From Leptolyngbya sp. PCC 6406 (GTDB taxonomy: Bacteria > Cyanobacteriota > Cyanobacteriia > Phormidesmidales > Phormidesmidaceae): a stretch of DNA of 64,000 bases. Position 1 is the stretch's first letter, and every line of letters begins with the position of its first letter. This document shows, piece after piece, positions 1-7,824 of this stretch. The stretch is taken from NCBI RefSeq assembly GCF_000332095.2, contig NZ_KI913949.1, positions 1,822,511-1,886,510 on the forward strand. Reading direction: 5' to 3'. The notes below the pieces were generated by a model that was given only the letters and a program-made list of their open reading frames with translations, was not told the origin of the DNA and searched no databases. Both the position numbers and the translations under genes were made by a program.

Positions 1-507
1 AATCCCGGTGCGGGCGAAACCTTCTGGAGTCAGCAGCCTATGTTTGTCCTGCGGGGAAGCGTGGCCGAAATTGCCCTTCGCCCTGCCGGAGAACCAACTG
101 CCCTATGGACAGCCCGGTTTCCCTTGGCCCCAATTCAAACAGTGGCGGTGCAGTATGACGGTGTGCCCCTCACGCCCGGCGCAGACTATGAGTGGGTGTT
201 ATATCAGCGACAGCGCGATCGCAGTTTGAAAGATGTCTTGACCGTGCCCTTTCGGATTATGGAAACCGGGGAAGAGCGCGATCGCATCGCCACCGACCTC
301 GCCACCTTCCAGACCCAGGGCACTGCCGAGGGAGCCGATGCCGATGCCGGCTACTTCGGATTCGGAGCCCAAGTCACCTACCTCTTTTACAGTGGCTTAC
401 CCGCCGACGCCTTTCAAGCGCTATTTAGCGTCTCTGAACCCACCGCTGAATTTGTCGCCAGTCGCGAAGCCCTGGTAACGGCGATTTGCCCACCGTTAGA
501 TAACTAG
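1..507 (+). CDS. C-terminal part of an unknown protein (start outside window)
   Basis: The reading frame is open from base 1 and stops at 507, so this is the C-terminal ~168 residues of a longer protein. I do not recognise the family. The visible part looks like a beta-rich domain followed by a short helical tail rich in Ala, Asp and Glu; it has no membrane segment and no obvious catalytic motif. The internal ATG at 40 is a possible start, but the frame upstream reads equally well as protein. It stands alone: the next gene is convergent on the other strand 56 bases away. A cyanobacterial exported protein of the DUF928 type is one weak possibility, judged only from the general pattern of aromatic and Pro residues. 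Confidence 0.6.
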   Translation, partial: NPGAGETFWSQQPMFVLRGSVAEIALRPAGEPTALWTARFPLAPIQTVAVQYDGVPLTPGADYEWVLYQRQRDRSLKDVLTVPFRIMETGEERDRIATDLATFQTQGTAEGADADAGYFGFGAQVTYLFYSGLPADAFQALFSVSEPTAEFVASREALVTAICPPLDN

Positions 508-563
508 TACAGATTAGTCGTGCTGCCACGACTAGCCGTTTCCATCACCGAAATTGACATACG

Positions 564-1496
564 CTAAGGAGCCGGAAGAACTGATTCGGAAGGATCTGGT
601 TTGGTAATGAAAGTGGTGCGATCGCGGCCTTCTTGCTTGCTGCGATAGAGGGCCATATCGGCGGAATTATAAGCCTCGTCGAACTTGGGGTTGGCGCTTA
701 GGGACAGAAGCCCAATACTGGCAGTGACCAGAGAAGCTTTTGGCGTTGGTGGTTGCGGACAGGATTCAGGGGCCGAGGATGAATTCGCGGGAAGGGTAAT
801 AGCCGCGATCGCAGTGCGGATATCCTCTGCAATCTGGTAGCTACGCACCAAGCTGCACCCCACCAAAATCACCGCAAATTCATCCCCTCCGAACCGTCCT
901 ACGGTATCCACGGCGCGGGTGCGGCAACAGAGAATATGGGCAACGGTCTTGAGTACCAGATCGCCAGTGGCATGGCCGTAGGTATCATTGACCCCCTTAA
1001 ACCCATCCAGGTCCACCAGCATCAATACGTGGCCCAGGCTACTGTTGTCAGCAAAGGTAGCCTGAATCTGCTCAAAGGCCCACTCGATGCCACGACGGTT
1101 CTTAAGCCCGGTTAGGGTATCGGTGAGGGCAAGAAGTTCCGTTTCTTGGAGGTGCTTATGTAACCCCATAAATTTGGGCAAGGTCTTGACCAAAACCCAA
1201 GCGGTCCAAAGACTAATACTGGCGATGATTAGTTTCCAAAACCCCTCTAACCAGTAGTTCCCATACCAAATGTTCCAGGCGGAGAAAACATGCCCGATAC
1301 CACAGCTCAAAATGAATAGGGTAAAAAGAATGATGATGGGGCGGATGGCCTCAGTAGCGCGATCGCGGTTGAGGTACATCATGGTGGGAATAGAGAAATA
1401 GGCAATCGCGATCGCGCTATCCCCCAGCACATGGATCAACGTCAAGGGTCGATTCCATAGAAAGCAATAGCCATGGGGCATGAGGGCAAAAGGCAT
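564..1496 (-). CDS. Diguanylate cyclase with N-terminal ethylene-receptor-like membrane domain
   Basis: Predicted to make the second messenger cyclic-di-GMP from GTP. Residues 1-110 hold about three membrane helices that match the ethylene-binding domain of plant ETR1 and cyanobacterial SynEtr1: an N-terminal HGYCFLW segment, then SCGIGH with Cys65 and His69, the copper-binding pair and the same numbering as in ETR1. Residues 115-300 form the GGDEF domain, with intact GGDEF at 203-207 and an RxxD inhibitory site (RAVD, 194-197) at the canonical spacing, so it should be active and product-inhibited. No histidine kinase or receiver domain is present. The gene is alone, divergent from nothing close, and shares no operon. 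The membrane-domain match is from pattern recognition; ethylene binding is inference. Confidence 0.88.
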   Translation of the reverse strand: MPFALMPHGYCFLWNRPLTLIHVLGDSAIAIAYFSIPTMMYLNRDRATEAIRPIIILFTLFILSCGIGHVFSAWNIWYGNYWLEGFWKLIIASISLWTAWVLVKTLPKFMGLHKHLQETELLALTDTLTGLKNRRGIEWAFEQIQATFADNSSLGHVLMLVDLDGFKGVNDTYGHATGDLVLKTVAHILCCRTRAVDTVGRFGGDEFAVILVGCSLVRSYQIAEDIRTAIAAITLPANSSSAPESCPQPPTPKASLVTASIGLLSLSANPKFDEAYNSADMALYRSKQEGRDRTTFITKPDPSESVLPAP

Positions 1497-1529
1497 TGGA
1501 TTTTGAAGCGAAATGGACTCACCAGTTAT

Positions 1530-1631
1530 CAGCTAAAGTCCTGTCCCAGATCTGAGCAAAGACCAAAACATGAATCTGCCTGAGAGTATTCCAGCTAAAT
1601 CCCTTGTCCAGACCTGAGCAGAGCCCAAAAC
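1530..1631 (+). repeat. Imperfect direct repeat, two ~40-bp units
   Basis: Two degenerate copies of a unit beginning CAGCTAAA and ending GACCAAAAC/GCCCAAAAC lie at about 1530-1570 and 1592-1631 in the gap between the two signalling genes. They may be remnants of a duplication or a binding-site pair upstream of the diguanylate cyclase gene. Nothing else is visible in this 261-base gap. Confidence 0.55.
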
Positions 1632-1757
1632 GTCAGGGGATGATTCTTTAGCTGGAAGCCTTTCACAGCGATCACAGTATTGCTACTACGCTAATACTTC
1701 CCTCAGATTTTGGCCGCCCCTGCATCAGCAGAAGCAGATCACAAAGAGGTAATCAGC

Positions 1758-3113
1758 TCACAGGTGGGGAATCAGGGGTAACGTGGCAGTAACAGGAAGA
1801 TTCAGAGTCAACCAGCCGCCTCCTGTCTCCGGGTGGTTACGGGCGGTGACATAGCCCGAGTGAGCATCGACAATTTGCTGCACGATGGCCAGCCCCAAGC
1901 CCGTACCACTGTTGTTGCCGCCTCTACCAGTTCCATCCCCAGAGGAACTCGATCCACCCGTGGAGGTACCAGCCAGTCCCGCCCCCAAAACCGTCGCCGG
2001 AAACCGTGCACGGGCTGGATCCGCCCGATAAAAACGACTAAAGATATAGGGCAAATCGGTTTCCTTGAACCCCTCACCCTGATCGATCACATCAATTTGC
2101 ACAGTGGCACTACCACTCGTCCGCATATCAGCGGTGGCTTCAGGGAGAACAGTACGGACCAAAATCATGCCACCTTGGGGACTGTATTTAATGGCATTGT
2201 CCAGGAGATTAATCAGCACCCGATGGATGAGCCCCTCATCCAAAGTCACCAGCAATTCCGGTGGGCCATCGTACTCGATGTCGAGCTGCTTAATCTGAGC
2301 TAAAGGCTCTAGGCTACGCCATGCCGAAAAAATGAGCTGGGGCAAATCGGTGGATTTCGGGGCAAGACCGAGCCCCCCACTGCTCTCTAGACGGCTGAGG
2401 TTGAGCAGATCTTCCACCAAGTTACTGAGGCGCAGAATTTCGTTAAGGAGACGGTCGAACCAGGACTGGAGAGAACTATCAACCCGATTGCGGAGGGTCT
2501 CGGCCACCAATCGGATCGAGGTTAGAGGAGTTTTGAGTTCGTGGGCCACATCAGAAGTCCACCGATCTCGCTGCTGCATTAGGGTCACCGCCTCTTGGCG
2601 ATTTTCCAAAAACACCCCCACCTGCCCATTCCCTAGGGGAATGCTGTAGCCCCGCAGCGGGTACGCTACCCCTTCATTGGGATGCAGGGGGTCGGGGGAA
2701 ACGAGATTTAGAACCCAGTCCTGCTCGTGGGGGGTCTGGGTCAGGCGACTCTGCTCAATCAGTTGATCCAGTTCATAGGAACGGACCCATTCCAACAGCA
2801 GCCGGGGGGTATTCGTGGGCTCTTGGTTGCCATAGGTGATCCCGAGTAGGCGACGAGCAGCCCCGTTGCACCACATCAACTGATTCTCTTCGTCCACCTG
2901 GAGGTAACCAATGGGGGCTTGGTGCAATAGCGATCGCAGTTCTAACTCCATCTGCTCCGCATCGGTGGACACGTTCCTCGCCACCAGATTGGGGCGAGGC
3001 GCAGCCCGGTACAGCCGTGCCTGAAATCGAGAGCGGAGCCACCAGCCCAACCCCCCACCCACCGTCATTCCTAGGCCGAGGAGACCTAAATCGTAGGCAT
3101 GTACAATTGCCAT
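1758..3113 (-). CDS. sphS: Sensor histidine kinase with PAS domain, SphS/PhoR-like
   Basis: A 451-residue membrane-anchored two-component kinase. One hydrophobic N-terminal segment (about residues 8-26) is followed by a PAS-like domain (about 60-170). The kinase core has the phospho-acceptor in AHELKTPLTS (His191), the N box NLLDNAIKYSP, G1 box DQGEGF, F box YIFSRFYRAD and G2 box GTGLGLAIV. The single membrane helix, PAS domain and PhoR-type H box resemble the cyanobacterial phosphate sensor SphS, but the cognate SphR regulator is not adjacent, so the assignment is tentative. A Gly/Ser-rich insertion of about 30 residues lies between the F and G2 boxes, in the ATP-lid region, which is unusual. 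The start is an ATG; the gene is monocistronic as far as can be seen. Confidence 0.8.
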   Translation of the reverse strand: MAIVHAYDLGLLGLGMTVGGGLGWWLRSRFQARLYRAAPRPNLVARNVSTDAEQMELELRSLLHQAPIGYLQVDEENQLMWCNGAARRLLGITYGNQEPTNTPRLLLEWVRSYELDQLIEQSRLTQTPHEQDWVLNLVSPDPLHPNEGVAYPLRGYSIPLGNGQVGVFLENRQEAVTLMQQRDRWTSDVAHELKTPLTSIRLVAETLRNRVDSSLQSWFDRLLNEILRLSNLVEDLLNLSRLESSGGLGLAPKSTDLPQLIFSAWRSLEPLAQIKQLDIEYDGPPELLVTLDEGLIHRVLINLLDNAIKYSPQGGMILVRTVLPEATADMRTSGSATVQIDVIDQGEGFKETDLPYIFSRFYRADPARARFPATVLGAGLAGTSTGGSSSSGDGTGRGGNNSGTGLGLAIVQQIVDAHSGYVTARNHPETGGGWLTLNLPVTATLPLIPHL

Positions 3114-3219
3114 GCTGTCCTAGCTACCCTTGCCCCATCAATCCTACCAACGGAAGTCTGGCCCACCTAGCAATAGAGCAGGCAAAAGCATAGGAGAGTA
3201 ATCATGAAAACATTATGTA

Positions 3220-3300
3220 TGCGGATGGCGAGACTCGAACTCGCACAGCAAAGCCACACGCCCCTCAAGCGTGCGTGTCTACCAATTCCACCACATCCGC
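3220..3300 (-). tRNA. tRNA-Leu (GAG)
   Basis: The minus strand folds as a type II tRNA. The acceptor stem GCGGATG pairs with CATCCGC followed by discriminator A. The anticodon stem CACGC/GCGTG encloses the loop TTGAGGG, giving anticodon GAG. A long variable arm and a T arm with GTTCGAG follow. The 3' CCA is not encoded. It reads CUC and CUU leucine codons. Confidence 0.95.
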
Positions 3301-3540
3301 TTGGATCTTGACATTTAAGCAAACCTAGCCAACGCCAAGAAAGCGCGTACAGGGTTACCGAAATCGCCTAAATCGCTCAATAAATATAGCTTAGAATTGC
3401 CGTCTTCGGACACCACTTGCTTTTTTTGCTCTCCAACCCCCAAGACCCTTGCCCCCATCTGCACCAGAAGCCAGTCAGCCCTTGGGCGCATGGTAGGATT
3501 AACTACCGTCATTGAAGGACAATTAGAACGGTTCAAACAG

Positions 3541-3704
3541 TGCTTAGACAAGGGCGCAAGCCTTCCATCGCACCAGCCCAACATTTTCCGGTCCCCTCTC
3601 CCCTTGGGAGAGGGCTAGGGCTTCGGCGTGAGCTCAGCCGAACGGTGAGGGACCGAGGTGCACCACGATAGAACGATTAGAGTATTTGAGCCGCCCAGCA
3701 CTAG
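3541..3704 (+). repeat. MITE-like element, copy 1 (with nested hairpin)
   Basis: Member of a dispersed ~150-bp repeat. The core runs from TCGCACCAGCCCAACATT through a CCCTCTCC...GGGAGAGGG hairpin to an end reading CCCAGCACTAG. This copy carries an extra 24-bp palindrome (TTCGGC...GCCGAA around GAGCTC) that other copies lack. Its left end is degenerate. Its terminal CTAG (3701-3704) is shared with copy 2. Together with copy 2 it fills most of the 590-base gap between tRNA-Leu and accC. Confidence 0.8.
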
Positions 3705-3849
3705 TACACCTAGGCTGAAATAGGCTTCCTATTCCATCGCACCAGCCCAACATTTTCCGGTCCCCTCTCCCCTTGGGAGAGGGCTAGGGTGAGGGACCGA
3801 GGTGCACCACGATAGAACAGTTAGGATATTGACGCCGTCGAGTACTAGT
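3701..3849 (+). repeat. MITE-like element, copy 2 (complete, no nested hairpin)
   Basis: A complete 148-bp copy running from CTAGTAC to GTACTAG. It has the same core as copy 1 but lacks the 24-bp TTCGGC...GCCGAA palindrome, so the two neighbouring copies give a filled/empty pair for that insertion. It ends about 40 bases before the accC start and so lies within the accC leader. Confidence 0.85.
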
Positions 3850-3890
3850 CTATCCCGTTGAAAAGTTTCGCCAAACCCTCTCCGGCCCCG

Positions 3891-5237
3891 ATGCACTTTT
3901 CCAAAATTCTGATTGCAAACCGTGGAGAAATCGCCCTCCGCATCATACGCACCTGTGAAGAAATGGGGATCGCCACTGTTGCCGTGCATTCCACAGTGGA
4001 TCGCCATGCCCTCCACGTGCAACTCGCAGATGAAGCCGTATGCATCGGTGAGGCCCCCAGCAGCAAAAGCTATCTCAACATTCCCAACATCATTTCTGCC
4101 GCCCTCACTCGGGGAGCCACCGCCATTCACCCCGGCTACGGATTCCTGGCGGAAAATGCGCGCTTTGCCGAAATCTGCGCCGATCACAATCTGACCTTCA
4201 TTGGCCCAACCCCAGAAGCCATGATGTCTATGGGGGACAAGTCCACCGCCAAAGCCACCATGCAGCGTGTCGGCGTACCCACCATTCCCGGCAGTGAAGG
4301 ATTACTCACAGATGACACTGAAGCCCACCGAGTCGCCAAAGATATTGGCTACCCCGTCATCATCAAAGCGACAGCGGGCGGGGGTGGACGGGGAATGCGC
4401 TTGGTCCAGAACGAAGGAGAGCTAAGCAAGCTCTTCATGGCAGCCCAAGGAGAGGCAGAGGCGGCCTTCGGCAATCCAGGTCTATATCTGGAAAAGTTCG
4501 TTGAACGACCCCGTCACATTGAGTTCCAGATTCTGGCCGATAGTTACGGCAACGTGGTTCACCTCGGGGAGCGGGACTGCTCGATTCAGCGCCGACACCA
4601 AAAACTCCTGGAAGAAGCCCCCAGCATAGGGCTCACCCCAGAACTCCGGCAAAAAATGGGGGATGCCGCTGTCCGTGCTGCCCAGTCCATTGACTATGTG
4701 GGGGCGGGAACCGTGGAGTTTTTATTGGATAGTCACAACGATTTTTATTTTATGGAGATGAATACCCGCATTCAGGTCGAACATCCCGTTACCGAAATGA
4801 TCACAGGACTAGACCTGATCGCCGAGCAGATTCGTATTGCCCAAGGGGAAGCCCTAGGCTTTGACCAATCTCAGGTGGAATTGCGGGGGCACGCCATCGA
4901 ATGCCGCATTAATGCTGAAGACCCCAGCCACAATTTCCGGCCCGCACCAGGACGAATCAGTGGCTACCTGCCCCCTGGTGGCATGGGAGTGAGGATGGAT
5001 TCCCATGTTTATACCGATTACGAAATCCCACCCTACTACGATTCTCTCGTCGGCAAACTAATTGTGTGGGGACCGGACCGGGCCACGGCGATTCTACGCA
5101 TGAAGCGAGCCCTACGGGAATTTGCCATTACGGGTCTGTCTACCACCATACCCTTTCACCAAAAAGTCTTGGAGCATCCCCAGTTTTTGAAAGGGGAGGT
5201 TTACACCAATTTTGTGGCTCAGATGCTGGATTTGTGA
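3891..5237 (+). CDS. accC: Acetyl-CoA carboxylase biotin carboxylase subunit
   Basis: Catalyses ATP-dependent carboxylation of biotin on AccB, the first half-reaction of acetyl-CoA carboxylase in fatty-acid synthesis; cytosolic. The 448 residues match the usual AccC length. Visible features are the N-terminal [29 protein letters not shown], the ATP-grasp glycine loop [29 protein letters not shown] and the catalytic [20 protein letters not shown] chose the ATG at 3891 because AccC proteins begin [13 protein letters not shown]; an in-frame ATG at 3858 would add 11 residues with no family support. The gene is alone, as accC usually is in cyanobacteria, and is flanked on both sides by MITE copies. 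Confidence 0.97.
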   Translation: MHFSKILIANRGEIALRIIRTCEEMGIATVAVHSTVDRHALHVQLADEAVCIGEAPSSKSYLNIPNIISAALTRGATAIHPGYGFLAENARFAEICADHNLTFIGPTPEAMMSMGDKSTAKATMQRVGVPTIPGSEGLLTDDTEAHRVAKDIGYPVIIKATAGGGGRGMRLVQNEGELSKLFMAAQGEAEAAFGNPGLYLEKFVERPRHIEFQILADSYGNVVHLGERDCSIQRRHQKLLEEAPSIGLTPELRQKMGDAAVRAAQSIDYVGAGTVEFLLDSHNDFYFMEMNTRIQVEHPVTEMITGLDLIAEQIRIAQGEALGFDQSQVELRGHAIECRINAEDPSHNFRPAPGRISGYLPPGGMGVRMDSHVYTDYEIPPYYDSLVGKLIVWGPDRATAILRMKRALREFAITGLSTTIPFHQKVLEHPQFLKGEVYTNFVAQMLDL

Positions 5238-5249
5238 CACTGCATTGGC

Positions 5250-5414
5250 ACTAGTACCGCAGGGCGTAAATCAGTCTACTATCGTCGCACCAGCCCAACA
5301 TTTTCAAGTCCCCTCTCCCAGGGGGCGAGGGCTTCGGCATGAGCTCAGCCGAACGGTGAGGGGCCGAGTGTGCCACGATGGAACGGCCAGGGTATTTACG
5401 CCGCAGAGTACTAG
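5250..5414 (+). repeat. MITE-like element, copy 3, between convergent genes
   Basis: The best-preserved copy, 165 bp. The left terminus CTAGTACCGCAGGGCGTAAAT and the inverted right terminus CTAGTACTCTGCGGCGTAAAT agree at 16 of 21 positions, so the element has imperfect terminal inverted repeats. It carries the nested TTCGGC...GCCGAA palindrome. It fills almost exactly the gap between the stops of accC and the convergent YggT gene and may act as a two-way terminator. Confidence 0.88.
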
Positions 5415-5423
5415 CTCAGAAAA

Positions 5424-5711
5424 TCATCCCATCATTCGCAGAAGTCCCTGCTGGCCCAGCAGCACCTCCCGCAAGAGGGTGATGATCCCCACCCAGATAA
5501 TTGGGGCAATATCCACACCGCCGATGGGAGCCACAACCTTTCGCACGGGTATGAGCAAAAACTCCGTGGGCCACACCGCTAGGTTGAAGGGTAAGCGATT
5601 GTGATCGGCCTGGGGATACCAGGTCAGCACGATACGCACGATAAAGAGCAGGGTATAGAGGCCCAGCAGGGGGCCAAGAGTCCATTGGGCTAGGGTTAAG
5701 GGATCGGCCAT
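5424..5711 (-). CDS. YggT/Ycf19 family membrane protein
   Basis: A 95-residue integral membrane protein with two hydrophobic segments (about residues 10-30 and 68-85) separated by a loop holding the family pattern WYPQADHNRLPF and PVRKVVAPIGGVDIAP. In cyanobacteria and plastids this family (Ycf19, YlmG) is linked to thylakoid or nucleoid organisation and membrane partitioning; the exact role is not known from sequence. The length is typical. It is convergent with accC and divergent from psbX, with 148 bases between the two starts. Confidence 0.9.
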   Translation of the reverse strand: MADPLTLAQWTLGPLLGLYTLLFIVRIVLTWYPQADHNRLPFNLAVWPTEFLLIPVRKVVAPIGGVDIAPIIWVGIITLLREVLLGQQGLLRMMG

Positions 5712-5859
5712 GGCGGTTGAAATATATCGTTACAGTCTGTCCTATCATATCGAACCAGGGTACTTTGCCCCAATCCAAGTCAGGGGTAGCCTTCTCAGGG
5801 GGAAGACAACGCGATAAAATCAGGGGTACCTTTAGTAACTGTTGGTTCTCCCTGCTGCT

Positions 5860-5979
5860 ATGACACCATCTTTGACTAACTTCCTTTTGAGCCTCCTGGC
5901 TGGTGCTGCGATCGTTGTGATCCCCGTCACGGTCTCCCTGATTTTTATCAGCCAGCGAGACAAGCTACGTCGATCCTAG
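5860..5979 (+). CDS. psbX: Photosystem II protein PsbX
   Basis: A 39-residue single-helix thylakoid protein. It begins MTPSLTNFLLSLLAGA, continues through one hydrophobic helix and ends with the basic tail SQRDKLRRS, as in other cyanobacterial PsbX proteins. PsbX sits at the edge of photosystem II near cytochrome b559 and affects quinone exchange. The start ATG is the only one possible and the length matches the family. A strong hairpin terminator follows about 55 bases after the stop, so the gene is monocistronic. Confidence 0.96.
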   Translation: MTPSLTNFLLSLLAGAAIVVIPVTVSLIFISQRDKLRRS

Positions 5980-6032
5980 TGTTTTGTCAATTCAAAATTG
6001 ATGGTTATATGTGGGTAAAGCCCTTCCATGCC

Positions 6033-6062
6033 AAAGGGGACGCATAACCTGCGTCCCCTTTG
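6033..6062 (+). terminator. Hairpin terminator downstream of psbX
   Basis: A 12-bp stem (AAAGGGGACGCA pairing with TGCGTCCCCTTT) with a 5-base loop lies downstream of psbX. The T tract after it is short, so termination is likely but may be partial. Confidence 0.8.
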
Positions 6063-6129
6063 TAATTAAGGGATAGGCATGACTACGCCCGCCCTACTGA
6101 ATCAAGCAAGGGGCTGTAACCGCCCCATA

Positions 6130-6399
6130 ACTAGTACTGGGTGGCGTAAATACTCTAACCGTTCTATCGTGGCACACCTCAGCCCCTCACCGTTCGGCTG
6201 AGCTCACGCCGAAGCCCTAGCCCTCTCCCAGGGGGCGAGGGGACCGGAAAATTTTGGGCTGGTGCATCATCAGGTTTGATTTTCAGGGTTTCGTAGGGTG
6301 CATAGCGCTAAGGCGCGGCTTCGCCCACGCGAAGCAATGCACCGCAGAAAGGCAACGCCTAGGGGAAATAGTCACAGGATTTCCACCCCAGAGTACTAG
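6130..6399 (-). repeat. MITE-like element, copy 4, split by another hairpin element
   Basis: On the plus strand this copy reads in the opposite orientation to copies 1-3. It starts CTAGTACTGGGTGGCGTAAAT, carries the nested GAGCTC palindrome and runs in good agreement to 6266. The rest of the element reappears at 6369-6399 (TAGTCACAGGATTT... GAGTACTAG). The roughly 100 bases between are foreign and include the hairpin at 6297-6343, so this copy has itself been a target for insertion. Confidence 0.75.
6297..6343. repeat. Palindromic hairpin element inside MITE copy 4
   Basis: The arms GGTGCAT and ATGCACC enclose an inner palindrome GCTTCGCCCACGCGAAGC. Hairpins of this GGTGCATTGC type are frequent in cyanobacterial intergenic DNA. 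Here it interrupts a MITE copy. Confidence 0.7.
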
Positions 6400-6801
6400 G
6401 AATCTAGCTTTGATTGTCCACAGCCCCTAGTATCCAGCCTTGGAATGGGGCAGAATGCTCCTGTACCCGCTAGGATAGGAAGGTCTATAGGGTCATTAAG
6501 CGACCACAGACAGTCCTAAATTTTTAGCTTTTTGACTGCGGTTCGGAGGGGTGCATTTCAATTTTGCAACTCTGCCCCACCCTACGGGAAGAGCAAGCTC
6601 TACATCCCCCAGCCCCTTCTCCCCTTTTGGGAGAAGGGGGACCGGATTCAAAGTCCCTCGCCCTTTGGGAGAGGGATTTAGGGTGAGGGCCGCAAAAGTG
6701 AGATGCACCCGGCTCGGAGTCCGTCAGGTCACTCTAGCCAATCCCTAATTTTGGCAACTGACAGCGTCTCCGTTGAGTCGCACCCCTGAGAGGAATCCAC
6801 C
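6400..6801. other. Intergenic region upstream of ycf66
   Basis: About 400 bases with no gene. It contains short CTCCCC/GGGGAG inverted repeats at about 6615-6680 of the same low-complexity style as the MITE core but without its termini. Part of it must be the ycf66 leader; I see no clear promoter or riboswitch. Confidence 0.5.
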
Positions 6802-7806
6802 GTGAACTTTGGTACGCCTGTTCCCCTGCTGATTGGTATTGTTCTCATTGTCAGCGCTGTTGCTCTTTTCTTCCTTGATAAGCTGAAGCCCGGTTATGGG
6901 CGGGATGCCGACAAGGTTTATGCCATCCTGCTGCTTATTTCAGGGATTTTCCTGCTGGGGCACTTGACGATGGAGCTGATTCCGTCATTTCAGCAAATGT
7001 TGATGACAGGGATGTTGATTGCCCTACTCATTGAGAATGTGCAATCCCGTAGTGCTAGTAGTGGCGATCGCTATGCTCAGCAAGATGGGCCAGAGATGCC
7101 CCCTCGACGAGAGACCTATCGTCCCAGTCGGGCGGATTATCGCGCTGGGGATCGGACCAATGTGCGGGCGGAGTTGGACAACGACCCCCCCGGACGGTTT
7201 GGATCTAATCGCCGAATTTTGGGGGGCCGTGAGGAGAGTGTCCGAGGACGGTCGTCCTATTCAGATCGGGGCTATCCCGCCTCCTATCCCTACCCGGAGG
7301 AGCAGGGGGGAGGTGATCCTCGTGCTGAAGACTATGGCTATGACGGTAGCGGTGGGCGTCCCGATGAGCGTATTCGGCGGCGGCGACCTCTCCAACTTAG
7401 GGGAGAGGTAGACCCTGGAGTCGGTGGAGCGGGTGGCTATAGTGCCAATGCTGGATACAGTGCCAATGCTGGTTATAGTGCCAATGCTGGTTATAGTGCC
7501 AATGCTGGATACAGTGCCAATGCTGGATACAGTGCCAATGCTGGTTATGGTGCGAACTCAGGCTACAGCAGTAATGGCGGTGGCGATGGGTATAGTGCCA
7601 ACGGTCGCTACGGAACACCTGCTGATAGTAGTGCTGACGACTGGCGATCGGATCGCCCGACTTCTCCTACTGGTGGAGAGATTCCGTTTCCTTCCACGAC
7701 TAGCGGAGACGTAACTTCTGCTGGGGTTTCCGGAAGACCTCGACGGCAACCGGATCGAAATGACCCTGGCCGGGATGATGAGTACGCCGATTACGATCGC
7801 TACTAA
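6802..7806 (+). CDS. ycf66: Ycf66 family protein with repeat-rich hydrophilic tail
   Basis: A 334-residue protein. Residues 1-80 contain the conserved Ycf66 membrane region: two to three hydrophobic segments with VNFGTPVPLLIG at the start, FLDKLKPGYGRDADKVYA between, and the LLISGIFLLGHL helix. The remainder is a charged, low-complexity cytoplasmic tail rich in Arg, Asp, Gly, Ser and Tyr, including about eight YSANAG units. The start is a GTG at 6802, chosen because it begins exactly at the family N terminus. Ycf66 occurs in cyanobacteria and some plastids and its function is unknown. The gene is convergent with the TPR gene, with only 18 bases between stops. Confidence 0.9.
   Translation: MNFGTPVPLLIGIVLIVSAVALFFLDKLKPGYGRDADKVYAILLLISGIFLLGHLTMELIPSFQQMLMTGMLIALLIENVQSRSASSGDRYAQQDGPEMPPRRETYRPSRADYRAGDRTNVRAELDNDPPGRFGSNRRILGGREESVRGRSSYSDRGYPASYPYPEEQGGGDPRAEDYGYDGSGGRPDERIRRRRPLQLRGEVDPGVGGAGGYSANAGYSANAGYSANAGYSANAGYSANAGYSANAGYGANSGYSSNGGGDGYSANGRYGTPADSSADDWRSDRPTSPTGGEIPFPSTTSGDVTSAGVSGRPRRQPDRNDPGRDDEYADYDRY
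7438..7581 (+). repeat. 18-bp tandem repeat inside ycf66
   Basis: Six near-identical 18-bp units (TAYAGTGCCAATGCTGGW) followed by two degenerate units encode repeated YSANAG hexapeptides. The unit length is a multiple of three, so slippage would change tail length without breaking the frame. Confidence 0.95.
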
Positions 7807-7824
7807 GGTGAAGGTGTTCCTTCT

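Noticed and set aside
1833-2303. Plus-strand open frame across the SphS-like kinase gene
   Set aside because: The minus-strand frame encodes all kinase boxes; the plus-strand frame has no recognisable motif.
3858-3890. Earlier ATG for accC
   Set aside because: It adds 11 residues not found in AccC; the ATG at 3891 gives the standard N terminus.
7397-7618. Minus-strand frame with repeated His/Trp/Gln peptides
   Set aside because: It is the antisense of the 18-bp tandem repeat in ycf66 and has no independent support.
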